Positions 55,574-64,000 of a stretch of DNA of 64,000 nucleotides are shown piece after piece. Source of the DNA: Thelonectria olida (taxonomy: Eukaryota; Ascomycota; Sordariomycetes; Hypocreales; Nectriaceae); assembly GCA_020736575.1 (NCBI GenBank), contig JAGPYM010000002.1, forward strand, positions 1,984,001 to 2,048,000, given 5' to 3'. The notes below the pieces were generated by a model. It was not told the DNA's origin. It searched no databases and saw nothing but the letters and a program-made list of their open reading frames with translations. Position 1 is the first letter of the stretch; each line of letters opens with the position of its first letter. A program made the position numbers and the translations under genes.

Positions 55574-56636
55574 ATGCAGTCCTCCATGAAGCAATTCTGG
55601 CGGTTGGCCGCCTTGAGCCTCACTCTGACAACATCCGGTAAGCTATAGACCCTCCCTGCTCATGAGATGCCACGCTCACTCGCCAAATCAAGCAGCTGCC
55701 AGCTCAGATGAGAGCATCGACGACTCCAAGATTCTCGTCGGAGGAAACGTCGATCTTCGGCTGATGCCTCTTGGGGCTTCCATTACCCGAGGAAAGGGCT
55801 CTGAAGACGGCAATGGCTATCGCAAGTACCTACGAGACCTCCTCGTCGCCGATGGGAACGACGTCGACATGGTCGGCACCCAAAAGTCGGGAAGCATGAA
55901 CGACAACGAGCACGAAGGCTGGGATGGCCTCAGAATCGACCAGGTGTACGAGAAAGCTCAAAAGTCAGTCCCGGAACGGCTGCCCAATCTCATCACTATC
56001 AACGCCGGCACCAATGACTGCGCCCAAGACTACGACATTGACGGCGCAGCCGACCGCATGCTTGAGATGCTCGAGTTCCTGTGGGACGCCTCTCCAAAGG
56101 CGAGCATCATCTTGTCCACCCTACTGGTTAACGGAGACAGCGACATCGAAGAGCGCGTGCTGGAGGTGAACAAGCAGCTCACGACTCTCGGCAAGAACAT
56201 GACGGCCAAGTCCAAAAAGCTCATCCTCGTAGACATGCACTCCAGCGACGGACCGCAAGAGGACGATCTGGTCGACGGGACGCATCCCAACTCGGACGGA
56301 TACGAAAAGATGGCCAAGATCTGGTTCGAGGGCATCGAGGAAGCCGCCTCGAGGGGGTGGCTGGAAAGTCCCCAGGTCCTTTCCACGGCCTCGTCGTCAA
56401 CTTCATCAGCCACATCAACGCCCGGCGGATCAAACGCGACCAAGTCGGACACTGTTGCATCGGAAACTGCCAACGTGGGGGGGGAGAAGGGTAGCAACGG
56501 TGACTTTATTCAATCGACAACTCAGTCTGCCTCCTCATCGCAGGAAACCCAGGACGGTTCAAGAGCATCACGGGCTGGCGGGTATCCGACGATAGCATTG
56601 ATTCTGGCGTTGAGCACTCTCGTCCTCTTCACGTAG
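55574..56636 (+). CDS. Secreted, GPI-anchored SGNH/GDSL hydrolase
   Basis: Two exons, 55574-55637 and 55696-56636, giving 334 aa; the intron is phase 1 and directly follows the signal peptide (residues 1-21, FWRLAALSLTLTTSA). The hydrolase blocks are in order: MPLGASITRG with the nucleophile Ser50, INAGTNDC with Asn128, and DLVDGTHPNSDGY with Asp215 and His218. This is the pattern of fungal secreted esterase/acetylesterase-like SGNH proteins; the substrate is unknown. A Ser/Thr-rich stalk (about residues 252-310) and a hydrophobic end (TIALILALSTLVLF) after a Gly-Gly pair suggest GPI anchoring. It is divergent from the tRNA-Ser gene, about 300 bases apart. Confidence 0.9.
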
Positions 56637-57794
56637 AATGAACCGACTGAATAGACTCTTGCATTGACGACCCCATGTTTCATGGAGACACTTGCAGAGA
56701 TGTCCCCATTCATGCCGTGATCCGAGACAGATAAATACTCGATATGAATAAGATCCGATAACCGATGGGATCCTAAGTAGACTATAATCATGGAAAGACA
56801 TGGAACGTGGAGATGGGTCACTTGGGTGCGTGAACTCGGTATTCTATCAGCCCATCAACAAACTAAACTCAAGTGAGCTCGACAGCCCTGCAACTAAAAA
56901 GAGTCAAGGTTGGAATTTGGAGAGGTGGGCAGGTCTTCAAGCAGACACCCTGTTTCCTGTAGGGCAACCAATCAAACTGCCCAGACGAATAATGAGTCAA
57001 CCTCCAAGGAATCGTCGTGCTCGGAGCCAGTGGGGGCGGCCGTTGTCCTGATGGAGCTTGAATCTAGGACTTTGCGTGCTGGCGTCAAACACTTGGCTGG
57101 GAGGGACTTTGTTCTTTGCCGTGTGACGGGCCATATTTTGTTGGACGAGGCGAACCGTACCGACTGAATCATTGAGGGAGAAATGACGTCGTCAAACAAT
57201 TACTCACAGTTGTGGCGAGAGGAGTCATCCTATACTGATTGATGAACGACTACGTCGCCTCGAGCATTGTGATGCCTCACATCTGTGTTTCACTCAGGGA
57301 TGCAATGTTGACATGATTGATGAGGGGTTGTGATTTCTAAACTAGGTACAAGCAGGAGAAAAGAGAGGCGAACTCTACCCAGTGAAATGAGAAAATCAAA
57401 TCTCACAAACTGCGCTGCGCTGCGCTGTGCTGTACTTCCCGTGCCGCGTCTGTGTGATAGCCAATTTGGTTTCGACACTCTCCCCCGCGTGCATCATCAA
57501 TCTTCATCCTCCTGTCCCGTCTTTCATCCAGGGACCTTCCTAATCGCTTCCTTCCCAGCTAGCAATAAAAGCCATCTAGGTAAAAACAAACAATCCGTTC
57601 TTATTACATGAGAAAATGTCTCCGTCCCGCGCTGGGTGACCTCACTAAGAATGCAAAACGTCGGTCGTAATTCGTAACAGTGCCAAAAGTGCTGGCGTTT
57701 TTTTTAAAGGGAGAGGGGGTGGTTGGTACAATCTTGTCAAGCCAGTTGATTATTGCTTCTTTGCAGCTGTGCTGACTTTGTCTTCCAGAGAGCT
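56637..57794. other. Convergent spacer
   Basis: About 1.2 kb between the tail ends of the hydrolase and the C2H2 regulator genes. No gene recognised. A CTGCGCTGCGCTGCGCTGTGC direct repeat-like run lies at about 57410-57431. Confidence 0.45.
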
Positions 57795-60146
57795 CTACTC
57801 TTGAAAGTTCTGTAGGTCGACGTTGTTAGACCAATCATACGAGAAGAGGTCCTGCTGAGAGTTCTGGGAGAAGCCCACACCGGCACTGGGGATCTCTCCG
57901 AAGAGGGACGGCTGAACCTCATTGGCCTTGAGGGTAGGGGGGAACAGTTGAAAGTCCATGCCTTCAGTGCCGAAAGAGTCATCAAAGCCCTCGTCGACGT
58001 CGCGTAGGGAGTTGGGGGTGAAGAGCATGGCGTTCTGCTGGCCAACCGGTGAGAAGTGAGGGGCGGCATTAGAGACAGGCAAGCTCTGTGCGGGTTCGAA
58101 CATGGGCATTTGCTGTGGCATCATCTTCTGGCCGAGCTGAGGATTGTACATGGCAATCTGCTCGGGCGTCGGAAGAGTAGGAACCTGCACATGTGCGGCA
58201 TAGAGGTCCTCGTCATTGAGGATGAAGGCAGACCCATTTTGGTAGGGAGCGAACTGTTCGTAGGAGCCGGTGGAGGCAGGAGACGGGTTCTCGAGAACGA
58301 GATCCATTTCCAAGTTGTCAGGCTGGATGCCGTAATCGTTCATCCAGTCAGAGTCGCTGGGGTAGAGCGGGAAGTCGTTGCCCATGAACTGGGGAGTGCT
58401 CTCCTGAGGAGGAGTGGGTACGCTGTAGGCGGGAGTAGTAGAGGGTGTTGACATGGTGCCAAGAGGAGGAGTCGGCTGAACGGTGCTGCTGGCGGGCTTG
58501 ACGGGCTTGGAAGGCAGCTTCTTGCCGTTGGTCTTGGTTCGGACGTAGGTCCAGCCGTGAGCCTTCTCCATGTGCTGCTTGCAGTTTGATTCACGCTTAG
58601 ACTTGTAAACGCAACCGTTATACAAGCAGTGGAACATAGCCGGGGCATCCGAGTGCTTGTCATTGATGTGGCGATCCATCTCCTTCTCAGTGGGCCAGCC
58701 GTACGAGTGGTACTTGCAAGTGACAACGGGGCACTTCCAGGGCCGAGAGTGAGTCTTTTCGTGCTTGGTCAAGTCGCAGGGACGCTTGAACTCCTTGTTG
58801 CAGCCACGCTCACTGCACTTCTTGGGGGCCAACTCCTCGGGTGAAAGGTTCTTCTTGCGGCGGGCCATGGAGCGCATAATCTCCTCATCGTCCTCACGCT
58901 GCTCGCTCAGGGAGCGCTTCACCTTAACCGGGCTCTCATCCATATCGATGACCTTACCAGTGGCCATAGAGACGTGTGTGCCATCCTTGCGGACGCGGAC
59001 GAGTTCAGCAGGACGGCCATTCTCGGCAATGCCGCCGACGAGCTTGATCTCATCAGATCTTGATGGGGAGTTAGTTGGGTAGTCCAAAGGGACAAAGCTG
59101 GGCACATACGCGTCGATATCCATGTCTTCAGGGCTGCCTTTGGCGGCAGCGAGTTGTCTACCGTACTCAAGGATTTGGTCCTTGAGGTCGATGAAGTATC
59201 CGTTAGTATAAGGTCGGTCTCCGAGTCTGGTCTGTTCGCGGTCGCTGAGATATTCGACGGTTGCTTGGATGCATTGAATCGAGGTAAAGCAGAAGTCGAG
59301 ATACAACGGGGCGGTCTTGGTCCTCTCCTTCAGGCACAACTTCCGATAAGCGTCTCCCCAAACACCAACATCAGACTGAAGCTGACTTACCGGAGCCATA
59401 AAGATAAGGGTCTTCTCCAGATCTCGTAGGCAAATGATTTCCTTTGCTTGGATGCGTCGAGGGATGTCGAGCACGATAGGCTCAAAGTCCTTCAGGGTGG
59501 GCTTGGCCCGAAGAGGTCGAAGAATGTGTTCGTGAATGCGGTTGACAGCCCTGGGGCCCAGGCTGGGAAGCTTCTGCATGGTGGAAGGGCTGGGCGAATG
59601 GGCGATTGCTGATCGGGTGATCTGGCTCTTTGTGCTCTTTGTAGTAGTGTCGGCACACTTCTCGTGGGTGGAAGCAACCGATGTCCCGAGCCCGCTGTCA
59701 GATGCGTTTTGACGAGAGCGGCGAACGGATCGGGGACGCAGAACGCGTCTCTCGGCTTCCTTGGCCATGGCGGGATCGACGACAGGAAGATCAAGGAGAC
59801 CACGAGGAATGGGGATGCCAGCGTCACGAAGGGCGTTGGACTTGGGGGCCTTGGGTGACTTGGGTGACAGAGACAGCTCCTCAGTCAAAGAGAGGGCTTG
59901 GTCAATGTCGCTGAGGGTCAAGGCGATACGACGACGGTTGGCATCGACGACGTCGTCCAGATGAGACTGGGATCGAGACAGGCGAGGAGGTGAGTAGGTT
60001 GGGTCCAAAGCCGAAGAGGCAGGAGATGTAGGAGAGTGAAAGGTTGCACCCTTGCGGAGGGTCATGTTGGTCTTAAGTGAAAGGGCATTATCAGAGTCGC
60101 TGCCCGGGCGAGTCATCAATGTTCTTCGAGGGTTTGAGAACGACAT
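57795..60146 (-). CDS. C2H2 zinc-finger transcription regulator
   Basis: An intronless 783-aa protein. The N-terminal 200 residues are Ser/Pro-rich with basic patches (RRVLRPRSVRRSR). Residues about 205-370 form a conserved-looking helical domain (FEPIVLDIPRRIQAKEI, then RDLEKTLIFMAPVSQLQ) of unknown fold. Three C2H2 fingers lie at about 442-527: CSERGCNKEF to HEKTH, CPVVTCKYH to HINDKH, and CLYNGC to HMEKAH. All have C-x4-C spacing and the first has H-x3-H. A Lys-rich GKKLPSKPVK patch follows, then a Pro/Ser/Gln-rich, acidic C-terminus of activation-domain type. I do not recognise the specific regulator. The start is the first ATG of the frame, and the long purine/pyrimidine-skewed stretch to the right is probably its leader. 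Confidence 0.88.
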   Translation of the reverse strand: MSFSNPRRTLMTRPGSDSDNALSLKTNMTLRKGATFHSPTSPASSALDPTYSPPRLSRSQSHLDDVVDANRRRIALTLSDIDQALSLTEELSLSPKSPKAPKSNALRDAGIPIPRGLLDLPVVDPAMAKEAERRVLRPRSVRRSRQNASDSGLGTSVASTHEKCADTTTKSTKSQITRSAIAHSPSPSTMQKLPSLGPRAVNRIHEHILRPLRAKPTLKDFEPIVLDIPRRIQAKEIICLRDLEKTLIFMAPVSQLQSDVGVWGDAYRKLCLKERTKTAPLYLDFCFTSIQCIQATVEYLSDREQTRLGDRPYTNGYFIDLKDQILEYGRQLAAAKGSPEDMDIDAYVPSFVPLDYPTNSPSRSDEIKLVGGIAENGRPAELVRVRKDGTHVSMATGKVIDMDESPVKVKRSLSEQREDDEEIMRSMARRKKNLSPEELAPKKCSERGCNKEFKRPCDLTKHEKTHSRPWKCPVVTCKYHSYGWPTEKEMDRHINDKHSDAPAMFHCLYNGCVYKSKRESNCKQHMEKAHGWTYVRTKTNGKKLPSKPVKPASSTVQPTPPLGTMSTPSTTPAYSVPTPPQESTPQFMGNDFPLYPSDSDWMNDYGIQPDNLEMDLVLENPSPASTGSYEQFAPYQNGSAFILNDEDLYAAHVQVPTLPTPEQIAMYNPQLGQKMMPQQMPMFEPAQSLPVSNAAPHFSPVGQQNAMLFTPNSLRDVDEGFDDSFGTEGMDFQLFPPTLKANEVQPSLFGEIPSAGVGFSQNSQQDLFSYDWSNNVDLQNFQE

Positions 60147-61129
60147 GGCTTAGACTTGGTGTGGGGTATGGCAGAAGTGTACCCGACTGATGACCACGAG
60201 TGTCCTGAAGCTAGGATCGGGAAGAACAGATTAGATGTCTGTCGAGAAAAGGTTGATGCAAGGACGGATGAGTGCGGCGGGTGAGTCACAGTCAACGTTC
60301 CTAATTCCCACACACCCGGGTTGGGGGGAGGAAACAAGACTAGATGTCGACCAACTCTCAGGATGGGATGGCGGAAGAAGCCAGTGCCAGAAACACACCA
60401 GAAGGCCAGGATGATTGAAGATGCAAGCAGTGTTCGGGGTACAATCAAGCTGAATGAGAGAGAAGACAGAAGAAAGAGGTCGTACCCAGCTGCTACGTCG
60501 AAGGGCGTAGCCAAATGTCGAAGATGTCGTCGAAGGGGCGCGCAGATGCAGTCAGTGGCGCAGACAACCAGCTTGGAAGGCTAGGGATGGTTGAACGAGG
60601 ATGAGTCGGAGGTCGGCAGTACGTATATCTCGCAGTGGACAGGGTAGAGTCGAATAGCGAGGGATCTTTGCGAGACGAACAGCGCGCGACTTTGTTGCTC
60701 TCGACTCGAAGCCAGGTTACGGGATTTGAAAGTGGGAGAGAAGTCGAGTGGAACTGGAGAGAAGGACGGGGCGGCGAAAGGCTATATGAAGCCCGTACGG
60801 GGGGTGTAGCGGAGGGAGGGGGTACGTTAGCTGGAAGGTCGGAAACGCAAATAGACGCGGGAGCCACAGAGCGAGCAGAGCAGTGAGACGCAAAAACAGA
60901 CAGAGTCGAAACGAGATGAGGAAGAGGAGCAGCGGCCTGAGGAACGGGGGACAATGACGGAAGCGAATTTAAAGGGAGGAGAGAGGGAGCGTGTGATGGT
61001 GGCCGGAGGCGGTGGTGGTGGTCAATGGGGCTCTTTTGGCGGAAGGGAGGCGCTACCGCGGATTCGTGCTTAGAAACCAGGCCGAACTGGGACCAGAAGT
61101 TGGGGCCCGTTGAGGTCGTCCTTTGGGAA

Positions 61130-61139
61130 GGGGGGGGGG
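61130..61139 (+). repeat. Poly-G tract
   Basis: Ten consecutive G followed by five T. Confidence 0.8.
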
Positions 61140-63198
61140 TTTTTGCTCAAGGTGTGCGAGTGCGCTCTCAGCCCACGGCTGGGGCATTTCTGGCTGTTGC
61201 CTAGAGCTCTGGCCAATCAGCGCCTAGCAGGAGTCCTGGGTCGAGGCGGAGCCCGTGCGGAGGAGCCCCATCCTTGCACATTCAACACAGCACAGTGTCA
61301 CTGGCAATAGCAGAGAGGGACGCAGGAGACTTGCTGCACTAACAGATTACTGCCCATCAAGGTCCGGGATCAACTGGTGACAGCCGTGGTTTTCCAGCCT
61401 GCACAGCCTCCCTTCCCAATGAAACTTCATTTGCTGCCCGCCCGACTAATTTGCTGCCGGTGCAGCGCTGTTGTTATGCCGTCTCAAAAGCCAGTGGCCT
61501 CCATCTCAAACCCGGATGCCACGGATCTGTCGCTTGGCTACCGCTCTGCGTACCTCTGCTATCATGGGTTTCCCTTCCATAACCTTTGACGTCCGTCAAC
61601 AACAGTTTGCGTAGGACTCGCACAGCTGCCCGTTTTGGTCACCTTAGTCATGGTCGGCCAAGCTCCGGTGCGAGACAGACTCACAGACGCTGCGAGAAAG
61701 AAAGCAGTGCAAGCGATTAGCGAACCCGTTGCCCGTGCTGCCCCGTTGCGAGTGCGACGACGCGACGCTTGCAGAGGCAGACGAATTCTCAGGCCTCTGA
61801 GTGCTCCAGAGCAGGGCAACGTCGGAATGTTGGGGTCCAAAGGAGCATCTCATTGCGTATCCAAGGTGTTGTGGCCATGGAACCTTTCTCACACCCCCCC
61901 CTCTTTTGCTCGTCAACTTTATGACGGCGACCATAAGTTTTGCCAAGACCGTCATTTTTGGAAACAGAAGCTATTTTCCGTACCTGTGGTTATTTCCATC
62001 CGTGCTCTCGGCTCTCTCGACATGGGTGGGAGGATCACCATGAAGGATCAAGGCTGTTTGTTGAGGGTTTGAGTTTGACGATGCACACATCCCTTGAACC
62101 CGTTCGTCCTACGGCTCTTGGCCATGCCATGACGGGCTATTCGGGTGGTGGTGACAGGCTTGCACTGTGACGCAGGGAAGGTTTGTTTTGCGTTTGATGG
62201 TTGATTTGAAAAGATGCACATTGATGAGTTCGTCCTGCAGCTCAGTTGTTGACAGATTGACGGGGCGATCATTCACTTGAACCATCAATTCCTTCATTGT
62301 GGACACTTCGCGACAAGAATAGCTTTCATTGTTAATCAAACTGATTGAGATCGTAGTTACCGACTCTACCTTGGCTTGACACTATCGCTGGAGGCCACTT
62401 CCGGCCGGACCGTCACCGTCTCACCCGCTGGCAATCATGGCACACCACGGAGGGACGCAAAAACAACCACGGTCATGAGCCTATCGAAACGCCTTGCCAG
62501 AAAGGCCAGGGGCATCCAAACGGCGCCCCCATCTGGCCAAACCGTCCCACAGTCTAACGAGCTCTTGTGCACTGGAGTCCTCTTCTAGTGGCCCCCGGAC
62601 CTCTGGGCTTTCCACTGGGCTTTCAAGCTGCCTCCGCTTTCTGGGGTTGAAGGGATTGAGAGGGGCGGGCTTTTCAAAGCGCCCAATCCCGACAAGACCT
62701 TTTGGAGAAGCCCAATGACTTCCCATGCGCATCTTTGTTTGTTTTGTTTGTGCGTATGAAGGGCTCCAGACTCTGCCCGTCGTTCTCTCGACGTCATGGT
62801 GGCCAGTGACGATGGAGATGGAGGGATCTGCCCCGTTGCGGTGACTGCAGTCTACGTAGTAAGTTGACTAGATGATAGAGTGGCAACGACAAGTCGATAG
62901 CATCTCTCTCTATTGGGGTCTAGACCACCTGTAATACTCTCTCAGCCACATAACCTGAAGCCTTTCGTGAAGCAGAACGAAACAGGACCCGCGTGGTGGT
63001 GCTGCAATGCGCTGGACCGACATTGCATATGAGACAAGACAAGGGGACAGAGCGGCGCTGCACATCCTGGGATGCATTGCACTGCCAGAAAACAGGGCTG
63101 AGGTGGAGGGGAGGCAAAACGAAGGGGGATGCATTCAGCGGGAGGACACGGTGTGGGAGCGACGGGGACAACCAAGCAGGGGGCAGCAGACAAAAAGA

Positions 63199-63218
63199 GG
63201 GAGAGAGAGAGAGAGAGA
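63199..63218 (+). repeat. (GA)n microsatellite
   Basis: About ten GA units after a GAGG lead-in. Confidence 0.85.
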
Positions 63219-64000
63219 CGACTGTACGGATACGTAGGAACTTGGTTGGTCAATGGGCGAGTATGTGTGACTTGACTCGTGGTGAGACTCTCGTGTTTGT
63301 TGCGCATCTGCGCAAAGACAACTCTCGCTCTGTCTCCCCCTCATGAGTGCACGCCCGCCCCGGAGGCCAACGGACAAAGCAAACGGAGATCGGACAACAG
63401 CCCGATCCAAGTGCCCCTCCCTTTCCGGACAGTCATGCGTTTCGTCGTGTTCCGGATCGTCATCTGCCCACCCGTCTCCTCTCGCCGTTTCTTCTCTCGT
63501 CTCGCCGGAGCAGCACCAAGGTTAAGTTAGTCTGGCCCTGGCCGTTGCTGTTGCGCGCGTATCGCCCGAAGTCCTAGAGTTGAATCCTCCCGAGATAACT
63601 ATGCAGTATTAACTCGTGGTTAGTTCCGTCTGGGTGGGTTATCCGCCACCGCTCCAAAGCTTGGGGATGGAACGGAGAGCTCCCTCACTGGCGCCTTGTC
63701 ACAGTGGGAGTGGGATGATACTTTCATGCATGCATGCATTCACTCATTCTTCCGTCCTAGACTCTCAACTCGGAGAAGCCCAAGGCCAATGGCCAGTCAC
63801 CTGCTCCGCCCGATCCACACGTAGGGCTGGTGGACGGCATCAAACGTCGTCCCCAAAGAGGCCAGCCAAAAGGGGCCGGAGAGCCGGCGTTGACTCAAGG
63901 CCCCCCCCCGTTCCGGACCTTGCTTTTTCCCTCTTCCATGTTTTTGGACCCCAAATCTGCCCGCCGCCCGCTGCTGTCGGTCGAACTCTCTGTCCTACCC

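Larger units (their letters stand above)
60147..64000. other. Gene-free right end
   Basis: 3.85 kb without a family-like open frame on either strand. The part nearest the C2H2 gene is probably its promoter and leader; the rest may be the regulatory DNA of a gene beyond the window. It contains G10 (61130-61139), a GA repeat (63199-63218), a CATGCATGCATGCAT run (about 63725-63739) and a C run (about 63901-63909). Confidence 0.45.

Noticed and set aside
1..64000. CRISPR arrays, operons and other prokaryotic features
   Set aside because: The window is eukaryotic: spliced genes, Pol III tRNA with intron, no spaced direct repeats of CRISPR type.

Overview
The window is nuclear DNA from a filamentous ascomycete, most likely a sordariomycete close to the Hypocreales. 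The evidence is: genes with zero to four short introns (about 45-180 nt, GT-AG, with CTAAC-like branch sites); recognisable fungal proteins such as a CFEM GPI protein, a DEF1-type factor and a DNF3-type flippase; GC-rich coding sequence; and intergenic DNA rich in simple repeats. I see no transposase, reverse transcriptase, rRNA, CRISPR array or viral gene. The genus is not determined.

Layout, left to right. Bases 1-5.7 kb hold no convincing gene. A plus-strand run follows: protein phosphatase methylesterase (5720-7029), CFEM GPI protein (8430-9139), ribulose-phosphate 3-epimerase (9900-10851) and a Tpa1/Ofd1-type prolyl hydroxylase (11655-13686). The hydroxylase converges with an uncharacterised, probably mitochondrial protein on the minus strand. 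Next come a DEF1-type RNA polymerase II degradation factor (17623-20660), a DHA2-type MFS transporter (21856-23694) and a saccharopine-dehydrogenase-like reductase (24137-25591). These converge with a DNF3-type P4 ATPase (25816 to at least 30222, minus). Two long gene-poor gaps flank a secreted L-asparaginase (33385-34599, minus).

TFIIB (37390-38433, minus) is divergent from anthranilate phosphoribosyltransferase (39463-40749). Then come a small single-pass membrane protein (41019-41678, minus), a mitochondrial class III CoA-transferase (43510-45060), a PHD-finger protein (45476-46832), a cysteine-rich secreted protein (47195-48106, minus), a four-TM protein (50988-51917, minus) and an ASNSD1-like asparagine-synthetase-domain protein (53033-54867, minus). 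An intron-containing tRNA-Ser(UGA) (55179-55275, minus), a GPI-anchored SGNH hydrolase (55574-56636) and a three-finger C2H2 regulator (57795-60146, minus) follow. The last 3.8 kb is gene-free.

Most genes are unrelated housekeeping functions: transcription, amino-acid and pentose metabolism, membrane asymmetry and phosphatase maintenance. I see no biosynthetic cluster or defence island. Three secreted or GPI proteins (CFEM, cysteine-rich, SGNH) and the asparaginase are the accessory, environment-facing part. The less-described material is the cysteine-rich protein family, several unresolved 5' or 3' exons, a stop-free 54-nt intron in the DEF1 gene, a 32-nt exon in the CoA-transferase gene, and two recurrent intergenic motifs. 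Gene models were spliced by eye from reading-frame continuity; no database search or transcript data was available.
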